NCBI GenBank assembly: GCA_017525915.1
Contig: JAFXSC010000022.1
Coordinates: 124,001-188,000, forward strand
DNA from: Ruminococcus sp.
GTDB taxonomy: Bacteria > Bacillota > Clostridia > Oscillospirales > Ruminococcaceae
Length of the DNA stretch: 64,000 nt
Direction of reading: 5' to 3'
Position numbers and translations under genes: made by a program. Of this stretch, positions 9,343 to 16,866 are shown piece after piece; position 1 is the stretch's first letter; every line of letters starts with the position of its first letter. The notes under the pieces are model-generated. The model had not been told where the DNA came from. It did no database searches and was given only the letters and a program-made list of their open reading frames with translations.

Positions 9343-9723
9343 TCAGTCCTTGATATGCTGGCAGAGATCGAAAGCAAAGCCGCTTGGAGAGATAAGCATA
9401 GCCGATTTGTTCGTTGTTGTCTGAACGGTATGATCGCCTCTTGGGTTTTTGAATCCCCTGTCAAGCAGCAGCTGGTAAGCTTCATCGAAATTGTCTACGT
9501 TCATACGGATAAGTGTAAGGTCACGGTCACCCTGGAGATTCTCGACCTGAGCAATATCAACGTAGAAGCCGTTTGCGTCTTTCATGCGTACATTTGTGAG
9601 ATCACCTGTACCGAGGTCTGCACTGAGAGTGTGGCGCTTCTCGAAGCCAAGCTCCTCAAAAAGCTTAATGGCAGCCTCTGCGTTCTTTGTAACTATGAGG
9701 GGGTTAAAAGTAGTGATATTCAT
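9343..9723 (-). CDS. VOC-fold (glyoxalase/bleomycin-resistance-like) protein, copy 1
   Basis: Small protein of 126 residues in the vicinal-oxygen-chelate superfamily. It opens with ITTFNPLIVTKNAEAAIK, then LFEELGFEKRHTL, and has VRMKDANGFYVDIAQ and LIRMNVDNFDEAYQLLLDRG, the usual beta-alpha-beta repeats. AGGAGG precedes the ATG. It is the last of three tandem paralogues (9343, 9742, 10141), all leftward and separated by about 20 bases. Enzymatic or binding function cannot be assigned, and the metal ligands of true glyoxalases are not obvious. Confidence 0.88.
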   Translation of the reverse strand: MNITTFNPLIVTKNAEAAIKLFEELGFEKRHTLSADLGTGDLTNVRMKDANGFYVDIAQVENLQGDRDLTLIRMNVDNFDEAYQLLLDRGFKNPRGDHTVQTTTNKSAMLISPSGFAFDLCQHIKD

Positions 9724-9741
9724 AGTAAATCCTCCTGATAT

Positions 9742-10116
9742 TTACTTTTTGATGTGTTCGATAAGGCTTATCATGAAACCCGAGGGTGAGATCATTGTAG
9801 CTGCTTTAACGCTCTTTGTATTGATCGTGCCATCGCCTCTGTTGTTCTTGAAGCCGTGCTTGATAAGAATTTCATACGCTTCATCGAAGTTATCCACATT
9901 CATTCTTATAAGTGTAATATCCTGCGGAAGGCCATCCCACTGGGCAATATCAACGTGGAATCCGTTTTCATCCTTCATGCGAGTACTTGTTACGTCAGTA
10001 GTTTCCAGAGCTGTAGTAGGAGTATGTGTCTTTTTGAAGCCGAGCTCCTCAAAGAGCTTGATAGCTTCGTCAGCCTTTGCTGATGTGATAAGCGGATCAA
10101 ATGTTGTAATTTTCAT
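9742..10116 (-). CDS. VOC-fold protein, copy 2
   Basis: Middle member of the tandem trio, 124 residues. It shares the framework of its neighbours (ITTFDPLITSAKADEAIK, LFEELGFKKTH, MKDENGFHVDIAQWD, MNVDNFDEAYEILIKHGF). AAGGAG precedes the ATG. Divergence is spread along the protein, which suggests an old duplication and separate ligands rather than recent amplification. Confidence 0.88.
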   Translation of the reverse strand: MKITTFDPLITSAKADEAIKLFEELGFKKTHTPTTALETTDVTSTRMKDENGFHVDIAQWDGLPQDITLIRMNVDNFDEAYEILIKHGFKNNRGDGTINTKSVKAATMISPSGFMISLIEHIKK

Positions 10117-10140
10117 AACAATACTCTCCTTTTTGACATA

Positions 10141-10518
10141 TCAGTCATTTTTTATATGCTGTATGAGATTGACAGCAAAACCAGTAGATGAGATCATCAT
10201 CGCTGATTTTGCCGACTTACTGGGGATAGAGCGGTCACCGTAGATATTCTTGAAACCGTGTTCTATGAGCATATCGTAGGCTTTTTCGAAATCGTCAGTA
10301 TTCATTCGTATGGAAACTATATCGTGCGGAATATCAGCATCTACCTGAGAAATATCGAGATAGAATCCGTTTGCGTCTTTCATCCTGATAGCGGTTACAT
10401 CATAATCACCGATACCATCCTGTTTATGCCGCCTCTCGAAGCCGAGCTCTTCAAAGAGCTTTATGAGCGGTTCTGCGTTCTTGGTAACGATCTGAGGATT
10501 GAATGTTGTAATTTTCAT
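10141..10518 (-). CDS. VOC-fold protein, copy 3
   Basis: First gene of the trio in transcription order, 125 residues, with the same plan (ITTFNPQIVTKNAEPLIK, LFEELGFERRHKQD, MKDANGFYLDISQVD, MNTDDFEKAYDMLIEHGF). AGGAGG precedes the ATG. It starts 44 bases after the stop of the HD-kinase gene, so the trio may be co-transcribed with that gene. Confidence 0.88.
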   Translation of the reverse strand: MKITTFNPQIVTKNAEPLIKLFEELGFERRHKQDGIGDYDVTAIRMKDANGFYLDISQVDADIPHDIVSIRMNTDDFEKAYDMLIEHGFKNIYGDRSIPSKSAKSAMMISSTGFAVNLIQHIKND

Positions 10519-10536
10519 AATAATGCCTCCTTTATT

Positions 10537-10555
10537 TTACTGCATTGTGCAGTAA
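10537..10555. other. Hairpin ahead of the VOC genes
   Basis: Stem TTACTGCA (10537-10544) with TGCAGTAA (10548-10555), between the HD-kinase stop and the ribosome site of VOC copy 3. No T-run follows on the minus strand. It could be a processing site or weak attenuator. Confidence 0.45.
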
Positions 10556-10562
10556 TAAGCGT

Positions 10563-12041
10563 TTAATATATAAGAGTATCCAGCTTTGAAATCAGACCGG
10601 CAATTTTCTGAATAGTATCATTTATCAGGTGCCGTTCAATCTCAGATATTGAGCTTTTCTTTCGTAATTTTCTTATTTTACGGATATAGCATAGCAGCGA
10701 GGCTTTCTCTATGACCTCATTGATCCTGGTTTCATCTTCTGTCCTAAGGTAGTATTTCAGGAAGAAACTGAAAAACTGCTTTGCGGTATGATATGAGAAT
10801 CCCATAAACTCTTCCACAACAGAAGGCTTTTCCTCTCCGAGCACTACATAGAAATAATACAGGTCACTTATCTCTGCAATTGGATGACCGACAGCAACTC
10901 TGTCCATATCTATAAGTAACGGCTCACCGTTTTGCATGAATACATTTCCGGTATGGAAGTCACCGTGAACAAGGGTATCTGTATTTGAGATCTCTTTGAT
11001 AAGTTCAACACATCTGGCTGCAAGCGCATCGTCCTCATAAGCTATACCTGTTCTGACATAGTTGAGATACCTTTCAGAAACGTCCGAAAAGCCGTCCTCC
11101 TCTGTGACTTTGATACTGTGGATAGTATGGGCAAGCTCAGCCATCATTTTTGCGTAAGCTTCGACCTGTCCTGGAGCTTTAGCAATGCAGCCGGACAATG
11201 TATCAGACTCCACAAGTTCATACATTGCACCATACCGATTGCCGACAGATACGATGCCGAAAGATATAGCTGTTGGTATGCCGAGAATGAACGCCTTGCG
11301 GCTCTGAGCGATCTCCTGTTCAACATCGCGGTAGGTGTTATTCTGATTGAATACCTTAATTACCAGTTCGTCATCATAGCGGTAAACATTGCCCTTGGCA
11401 CCGTGTCCGAGAAGCCTGCAGCCATCGACCGATACTTCACGATACTTTTTGTACCTTGACTTTTCTGAATCAAAGGTACCCGGCCAGATAGAATTGATGT
11501 GCTTGATGAGCTCCTTGAAGGCTCCGGTCTTGTTCAGCGAAAGTTCAACAGCCTCAGCGATATTTTTGTAGTACCACTGGTGCATTGCAGGATCTTTCTG
11601 ATGGAGCATATTCCACATTGCCTCGCCCTGCTCGGAGTAAACTCTTGCAAGTGAACGTATATTTGCAAGCTTGTCTGCAAGCCATAGCATTTTCACGCCA
11701 ATGTCTGTACTGTTTTTCAGTACTATCAGCGATTCCTCCTTACGGCTCTGCCATGAAGCAGATTTGTCCTCGTCCGGATAAGGATTCTCCGACTCTGAAT
11801 CGACCAGAGCAGCGACTCTTTTTCCGAATCTTTTTTCAATTTCAGTGAGAGTACCGTCGGTGTCTTCTACAATGTCGTGCAGAATACCTGCTGTGATAAT
11901 TTCTGTATCCTCAGTCATAGTGGAGAGTATCTGTGCGACTTCCATCGGATGCAGGATATAGGGTATGCCATTGAATTTGCGAACTATACCCTGATGCATG
12001 ACAGTTGCGTAAATAATGGCTTCTTCAAGCAAATTCATCAT
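10563..12041 (-). CDS. SpoT-like HD hydrolase domain fused to APH-type kinase
   Basis: Two-domain cytoplasmic protein of 492 residues. Residues 1-180 form an HD domain of the RelA/SpoT-MESH1 type, with His31, His55-Asp56, Glu59-Asp60 and Asp123/Asn127 (WLADKLANIRSL). The 24-residue spacing of the two histidines is that of SpoT, so (p)ppGpp hydrolysis is plausible. Residues 205-480 form an aminoglycoside-phosphotransferase-like kinase: LLGHGAKGNVYRY loop, VIKVF lysine 229, HGDFHTGN (His359, Asp361, Asn366) and LLIDMD (Asp378). All catalytic residues are intact. The kinase is paralogous to that of the protein at 15508. No (p)ppGpp synthetase domain is present. AAAGGA precedes ATGATG. Confidence 0.88.
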   Translation of the reverse strand: MMNLLEEAIIYATVMHQGIVRKFNGIPYILHPMEVAQILSTMTEDTEIITAGILHDIVEDTDGTLTEIEKRFGKRVAALVDSESENPYPDEDKSASWQSRKEESLIVLKNSTDIGVKMLWLADKLANIRSLARVYSEQGEAMWNMLHQKDPAMHQWYYKNIAEAVELSLNKTGAFKELIKHINSIWPGTFDSEKSRYKKYREVSVDGCRLLGHGAKGNVYRYDDELVIKVFNQNNTYRDVEQEIAQSRKAFILGIPTAISFGIVSVGNRYGAMYELVESDTLSGCIAKAPGQVEAYAKMMAELAHTIHSIKVTEEDGFSDVSERYLNYVRTGIAYEDDALAARCVELIKEISNTDTLVHGDFHTGNVFMQNGEPLLIDMDRVAVGHPIAEISDLYYFYVVLGEEKPSVVEEFMGFSYHTAKQFFSFFLKYYLRTEDETRINEVIEKASLLCYIRKIRKLRKKSSISEIERHLINDTIQKIAGLISKLDTLIY

Positions 12042-12133
12042 AATAAATTATCCTTTTCCGTAACAAGCTGTGTTAAATGCATATAATTATCTGTTGATTT
12101 ATACATTGTTATATATAAAATAACTATATTGAA

Positions 12134-12185
12134 ATTATATCATTTTTTTACATATTTGTCAATGAACATTCTGTAAAGTTTTTTA
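12134..12185 (-). promoter_or_regulatory. Promoter of the HD-kinase gene, with conserved upstream box
   Basis: On the minus strand TTGACA (12157-12162), 17-base spacer, TATAAT (12134-12139). Just upstream is TTTACAGAATGTTCA. The whole region closely matches the promoter at 20007-20057. Confidence 0.8.
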
Positions 12186-12276
12186 TCGAACTGGAAAACT
12201 AACGGTAAGTTTTACTAAGCGTAAATCATTTCAGGCGCTTTTACAATTTATTTACAATTTACGATGTGCAATCCCC

Positions 12277-12315
12277 TTGACAAAGCATATAAAAAATGTT
12301 ACCATTAGGTATAAT
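12277..12315 (+). promoter_or_regulatory. Probable promoter of the RsbW-phosphatase operon
   Basis: TTGACA at 12277-12282 with TACCAT 17 bases later (12300-12305). A perfect TATAAT at 12310-12315 lies too far (27 bases) to use that -35. Which -10 is used is unresolved. The ATG of the first gene is 47 bases beyond the TATAAT. Confidence 0.6.
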
Positions 12316-12362
12316 AAAATATCAAAACACACCAAATAGCTAAACTTTTAAGGAGAACTCCA

Positions 12363-12770
12363 ATGAAAGAATTGATTATAGAAGCTCTGACAGAAAACTT
12401 GTCTGAAGTGATAGCGTTTGTTGACGAACAGCTTGAAGCTGCTGACTGTCCCGTAAAGGCACAGATGCAGATAGATATCGCTGTCGAGGAAATATTCGTT
12501 AATATCGCTAAATACGCCTACGTAGATTCAACCGGTACAGTAACAATACGCTCAGAACTCTCTGAGAAACCTTGTTCATTTGTAATAACCTTTATTGACA
12601 GTGGAAGTGCATACGATCCTCTCTCTAAGCCGGATCCTGATATAACCCTTTCAGCAGAGGAAAGACAGATCGGCGGTCTTGGCATATTCATGGTCAAAAA
12701 GAGTATGGACGATGTAAACTATCATTATCTTGACGGGCAGAACATCCTCACACTAAAAAAGGCTTGGTGA
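12363..12770 (+). CDS. RsbW/SpoIIAB-like ATPase
   Basis: GHKL-fold ATP-binding protein of 135 residues, like the serine kinases that phosphorylate STAS antagonists and bind sigma factors or other partners. The N box VEEIFVNIAKYAY, the ATP-lid start FIDSGSAYDPLSKPDPD and the glycine box GGLGIFMVKKSMDDV are all present. AAGGAG precedes the ATG. Its stop is four bases ahead of the PP2C phosphatase gene. With the phosphatase and STAS proteins it forms a partner-switching set. No sigma factor gene lies nearby, so the final target is unknown. Confidence 0.92.
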   Translation: MKELIIEALTENLSEVIAFVDEQLEAADCPVKAQMQIDIAVEEIFVNIAKYAYVDSTGTVTIRSELSEKPCSFVITFIDSGSAYDPLSKPDPDITLSAEERQIGGLGIFMVKKSMDDVNYHYLDGQNILTLKKAW

Positions 12771-12774
12771 TAAG

Positions 12775-14928
12775 ATGAAAAAGTTATTCAGACTAAAACT
12801 TGGAGGCTTACAGCAGAAAATACTCAATCTTGTATTGGTATTTGTCCTTGCGATAGTCGTTGCATTCATTGTAACTTCCATATATCTTTCAAAGAATCTC
12901 ACGAAAGTGGTTGAGGATTCAGCTGATAAGCAGAAAAGCTCGATGACCAGGATAAGTGATGATACAGTATCATCTGTTCTGGAGCTCTCACTTACAAAGA
13001 GCAACAAAATGGAAGCAGACATTGCAAACGGTATTTTCACTGTAGCAAAGGGAGATGTCCAGACATTACAGGAATATGCGGAATACATTTTTACCCATCC
13101 TGAGCAGTTTTCGGACAAGGCTGTATCATACCCCAAAAAGGAAAATGATGGCAAGCCTTCTGTTCAATTGCAGCACGAAGAGACAGTTGATACGGCAAAC
13201 GACCGTTACCTAGGCTTGGCTGGCAATATGAGCGAGATAATGCTTTCAATGTACAAGAATTCAAGCGTTCTTAATTCGTGTTTTATAGCTACTACAGATG
13301 GCTCTATCATATATGTTGACGATCGTTCCGGCGCTTATTTCGATGATAATGGAAGTGTTGTGCCTTTTGATACTCGCAATAGACCTTGGTACACAGGCGC
13401 TGTTGAGAAAAAAGGGCTCTACTTCACCGGAGTTGAACTTGATGCATCTACTGATATTCCCGGACTTGTCTGCTCTGCTCCTGTCTATGTTGACGGCGAA
13501 CTTGTCGCTGTTGTAGGGGCAGACATTTTCCTGTATCAGATCTCGGATTTTATGAAGGATTCCGCAAAATCAGGCAGTATCAACTGCATTATTAATGAGA
13601 ACGGCGAATTGATTTTCTCATCAATTGATGAAGGATCTTTCAAGACTTCGACTTCCGATAAGGCTGTTGATCTCAGAGAGCATGAAAACAAAGAGATTTC
13701 AGCATTTGTTACTAAAGCTCTCAAGGAAAATACAGATCTAACATCTCTTACTATACAGGACAAAGAATATTACGTCTGCGCTACTCCTATGGACTCTGTT
13801 GGCTGGACTGTTGTATCTGCTGTTGATAAGGAAATGACTGATGCTCCTACAAAGGCGCTCATATCTGCATATGAGAAGATAAACGATGATGCACAGGAGG
13901 ATTACCGTAAAAGTACAAACAGATCCAAAAATATACTGCTTATAATTACAGTTGCTTTACTGATACTTGCTTCAGCAGCAGCTCTTACACTTGCAAGGGC
14001 TATCGTCAAGCCTGTAGAAAGAATGACTGCCCGTATGAGTGAGTTAAAAGATTCCGACCTCGCCTTTGTAATGGAAGATACATACCGCACCGGCGATGAA
14101 ATCGAAGTGCTTGCTGAATCATTTGCTGACCTCTCACAGCGTACAAGAGATTACATTGTTCAGATAACTAAGATAACTGCCGAAAAAGAGCGTATCGGTG
14201 CAGAACTTGAGCTGGCTACTAAAATACAGGCGGATATGCTGCCGAACATTTATCCGGCGTTCCCTGAGCGTGAGGAATTCGATATTTATGCAACTATGAC
14301 TCCTGCAAAAGAGGTCGGCGGTGATTTCTATGACTTCTTCCTTATCGATGATGATCACCTTGGGCTCGTTATGGCAGATGTTTCCGGTAAGGGCATTCCG
14401 GCTGCACTGTTTATGATGATGTCCAAGATACTTGTCAGCAATTACGCGATGATGGGCGCAAGTCCCGCAAAGGTGCTCGAACAGGTCAATACACAGATAT
14501 GCAAGAACAATGAAGAAGAAATGTTTGTCACAGTATGGTTCGGCGTGCTGGAGATCTCAACGGGTAAGGTCACGGCTGCAAACGCAGGACATGAGTATCC
14601 TATCGTAAAAAAGGCTGACGGTGAGTTTGAACTTTTCAAGGATAAGCACGGTTTTGTCATCGGCGGTATGGAAGGTATGCGATACAAGGAGTATGAGTTT
14701 ACACTAGAAAAAGGTGGAACACTGTTTCTATATACAGATGGCGTAGCAGAAGCCACAAATGCTTCCAATGAGCTATTCGGTACAGCAAGAATGCTGGAAG
14801 CGCTCAACGCTGAACCCGAAGCCGCTCCTAATGAACTGCTCGGCAATATGAAAAAAGCCATTGATCTTTTTGTCGGCGAAGCACCGCAGTTCGACGATCT
14901 CACTATGCTCAGCGTAAAACTGATCTGA
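12775..14928 (+). CDS. Membrane sensor phosphatase: Cache-HAMP-SpoIIE/PP2C
   Basis: Protein of 717 residues. A transmembrane helix at about 17-40 and a second at about 383-408 enclose an extracellular double-Cache domain (with SIIYVDDRSG, FDTRNRPWYTGAVE and GWTVVSAVD). A HAMP region and a short coiled coil follow. The C-terminal SpoIIE/RsbU-type phosphatase (about 475-717) shows the metal-binding motifs EVGGDFYDFF (Asp517), VMADVSGKGIPAALFMMM, AANAGHEYP, YTDGVAEATN and FDDLTMLSV. The family dephosphorylates STAS antagonists, here in response to an outside ligand such as an amino acid or organic acid. Coupled to the RsbW-like gene upstream. The STAS substrate could be 7418, 15508 or both. Confidence 0.93.
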   Translation: MKKLFRLKLGGLQQKILNLVLVFVLAIVVAFIVTSIYLSKNLTKVVEDSADKQKSSMTRISDDTVSSVLELSLTKSNKMEADIANGIFTVAKGDVQTLQEYAEYIFTHPEQFSDKAVSYPKKENDGKPSVQLQHEETVDTANDRYLGLAGNMSEIMLSMYKNSSVLNSCFIATTDGSIIYVDDRSGAYFDDNGSVVPFDTRNRPWYTGAVEKKGLYFTGVELDASTDIPGLVCSAPVYVDGELVAVVGADIFLYQISDFMKDSAKSGSINCIINENGELIFSSIDEGSFKTSTSDKAVDLREHENKEISAFVTKALKENTDLTSLTIQDKEYYVCATPMDSVGWTVVSAVDKEMTDAPTKALISAYEKINDDAQEDYRKSTNRSKNILLIITVALLILASAAALTLARAIVKPVERMTARMSELKDSDLAFVMEDTYRTGDEIEVLAESFADLSQRTRDYIVQITKITAEKERIGAELELATKIQADMLPNIYPAFPEREEFDIYATMTPAKEVGGDFYDFFLIDDDHLGLVMADVSGKGIPAALFMMMSKILVSNYAMMGASPAKVLEQVNTQICKNNEEEMFVTVWFGVLEISTGKVTAANAGHEYPIVKKADGEFELFKDKHGFVIGGMEGMRYKEYEFTLEKGGTLFLYTDGVAEATNASNELFGTARMLEALNAEPEAAPNELLGNMKKAIDLFVGEAPQFDDLTMLSVKLI

Positions 14929-14945
14929 CCAGTAAAGGAGGAAAT

Positions 14946-15503
14946 ATGATACTATACATCAACTGCTGTGTACGAAACAAATCAAGGACCGATCGGGCAG
15001 CGAGAGCTCTGCTTGCCGGAATGGGAGAATATACTGAGCTTTTTCTTCCCGATGAAGATATTAGACCTCTTACTGAAGAGGCTGTCGAAAAGAGGACAGC
15101 CCTGCTTGCTGAGGGAAGGCTTGATGATCCAATGTTAAGATACGCAAAACAGTTTGCTGAAGCGGATAAGATCGTGATCGCAGCACCGTTCTGGGACGGC
15201 TCATTCCCGTCGCTGCTGAAAGTTTATATCGAAAACATATACGCAGTGGGTATTGTATCAGCCTACGGTGCCGACGGGATACCGATCGGACTGTGCAAAG
15301 CAGACGAGCTCATATATGTTACAACAGCGGGAGGTCCGTATATCCCTGATTTCAGCTATGGTTACATCAAAACTCTTGCTGAGAACTGCTTCGGGATCCC
15401 AAATACACGACTTATAAAAGCTGAAATGCTCGACATCGAAGGAATGAACTCAGAAAAGATACTATCAGATCTGATAGAAACTATTACTGGAACGGAGGTA
15501 TAG
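14946..15503 (+). CDS. Flavodoxin-fold NAD(P)H reductase-like protein
   Basis: Protein of 185 residues with the flavodoxin-like fold of the AcpD azoreductase/quinone reductase group. The N-terminal strand MILYINCCVR and turn RTDRAAR would hold the FMN phosphate. APFWDGSFPSLLKVYIENIY matches the family segment that lines the flavin, and TTAGGPYIPDF is the second flavin loop. AAAGGAGG precedes the ATG. The gene is 17 bases after the phosphatase and four bases ahead of the STAS-kinase gene. Its role in a signalling operon is unexplained; redox input is one guess. Confidence 0.82.
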   Translation: MILYINCCVRNKSRTDRAARALLAGMGEYTELFLPDEDIRPLTEEAVEKRTALLAEGRLDDPMLRYAKQFAEADKIVIAAPFWDGSFPSLLKVYIENIYAVGIVSAYGADGIPIGLCKADELIYVTTAGGPYIPDFSYGYIKTLAENCFGIPNTRLIKAEMLDIEGMNSEKILSDLIETITGTEV

Positions 15504-15507
15504 TGTT

Positions 15508-16659
15508 ATGGCTGAAAACGTAATCAGACTTTCCGGCAGGATCGATACCAGCAACGCTGCAGAATGGGAGAAGACAATAACGGAGCAGCTGAGCGGTGAA
15601 ACTGAAAACTCATTTGACGCAGACGAACTTGAATACATTTCAAGTGCCGGTCTGAGAGTTCTCATGAAGGTCAGAAAAAAGGCTGGCAGTGAGATAAAGA
15701 TATTCAATGTATCTTCGGATGTATATGATATATTAGATATGACCGGATTTACAGAACTCTTTAAAGTCGAAAAGAAAATACGCGAGATCTCCGTTGAAGG
15801 CTGTGATGTGATCGGTAAAGGCTTCTACGGAACTGTTTACCGAATTGATCCGGAAACGATTGTAAAGGTATATAATACACCTGACAGCATACCGATAATA
15901 GAAAAAGAGCAGCGCCTTGCAAAGTGCGCTTTTGTCAAAGGAGTACCGACAGCTATCTCTTATGATATAGTCAGAGTCGGCGATAATTACGGCTCGGTAT
16001 TTGAACTGCTCAATGCTGATTCCTTTAACGATCATCTTATAAATGAGCCGGAAAAATTCGACGAGCTCCTGCATAAGTACGTTGACTTTCTGAAAGTGGT
16101 ACACAGTGCAGAAATGGATGCAGGGACTATACCGATGGCAAGGGACATCTTCATCGGCTACCTTGATGTTATAGACTCTTACCTTACATCAGAACAGTCT
16201 GTGAGACTGAAAGAATTATTGTCAGCACTACCTGACGATCTGCATATGGTTCACGGAGACTTCCAGATGAAAAATGTAATGCTTGTTGGTGATGAACCAA
16301 TGCTGATAGATATGGAAACTATTTCAACGGGACAGCCTATATTTGACCTTCAGGCACTCTATGTCACATATATTTCCTTCAGCGAGGATTGTCCGGATAA
16401 TCTCAGCAGTTTTCTTGGCATTTCCGATGATCTGGGCGAGCCGATATGGAACAGTATCTTAGAAAAATACTTTGATACTGCTGACAAGGCTGAGCTGTCT
16501 GCTATAAACGATAAGATCAGGCTGATGTCTGCAATACGTTTCCTTTATCTGCTCGCCGTAACTGACCTGAAAAACGGCGACCTTGGTGAAAGACGGATAA
16601 AGCGCACTCAGGATCATATTTCTGAGCTCCTTAAAAAAGTCAATGGATTTGAAATATAA
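15508..16659 (+). CDS. STAS domain fused to APH-type kinase
   Basis: Protein of 383 residues. Residues 1-88 are a STAS antagonist domain with the phosphoserine loop LEYISSAGLRVLM (Ser45/46). Residues 95-380 are an aminoglycoside-phosphotransferase-like kinase with VIGKGFYGTVYRI, Lys120 in TIVKVY, HGDFQMKN (His249, Asp251, Asn256) and LIDMETISTGQP (Asp268). The kinase shares phrases with the HD-kinase protein at 10563 (GVPTAISYDIVRVGDNYGS against GIPTAISFGIVSVGNRYGA). It resembles the Fibrobacter-type paralogous APH family. The RsbW-like kinase and PP2C phosphatase of the same operon would be expected to phosphorylate and dephosphorylate its STAS part and so could control the kinase. What the kinase phosphorylates is unknown. 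Confidence 0.88.
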   Translation: MAENVIRLSGRIDTSNAAEWEKTITEQLSGETENSFDADELEYISSAGLRVLMKVRKKAGSEIKIFNVSSDVYDILDMTGFTELFKVEKKIREISVEGCDVIGKGFYGTVYRIDPETIVKVYNTPDSIPIIEKEQRLAKCAFVKGVPTAISYDIVRVGDNYGSVFELLNADSFNDHLINEPEKFDELLHKYVDFLKVVHSAEMDAGTIPMARDIFIGYLDVIDSYLTSEQSVRLKELLSALPDDLHMVHGDFQMKNVMLVGDEPMLIDMETISTGQPIFDLQALYVTYISFSEDCPDNLSSFLGISDDLGEPIWNSILEKYFDTADKAELSAINDKIRLMSAIRFLYLLAVTDLKNGDLGERRIKRTQDHISELLKKVNGFEI

Positions 16660-16660
16660 T

Positions 16661-16702
16661 AAAAACTGCCTCGGAACTATTCCGGGGCAGTTTAAGTTTT
16701 TG
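16661..16702 (+). terminator. Intrinsic terminator of the signalling operon
   Basis: Stem AAACTGCC (16663-16670) with GGCAGTTT (16686-16693), then AAGTTTTTG. It lies two bases past the STAS-kinase stop. Confidence 0.88.
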
Positions 16703-16711
16703 TTCAGTTTT

Positions 16712-16862
16712 TAGTATACCGACAGCGACCTACCACAGCTTGCCGTCATCAGTACAGGATATGTCAGTTCAGTGATAGTATCGTTTGTCATATCAGATGC
16801 GCTGCACGTCAGAGTATATGATATGCCGCTGTTATTCAATGTTCCGATACTAATAGCCGCTT
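16712..16862 (-). pseudogene. Possible sortase 3' remnant
   Basis: On the minus strand around 16760-16715 one frame reads ISCTDDGK, a stop, then VAVGIL. This matches the end of the intact sortase at 2510 (ISCTDDGKQRQVVVSIL). Preceding codons are in another frame, so at least one frameshift and one stop are present. The match is short, hence moderate confidence. Confidence 0.4.
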
Positions 16863-16866
16863 AAAG

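Noticed and set aside
12310..12315. Perfect TATAAT as the -10 of the RsbW operon with TTGACA at 12277
   Set aside because: The spacer would be 27 bases; it is only viable with a different -35, so it was given as an alternative.
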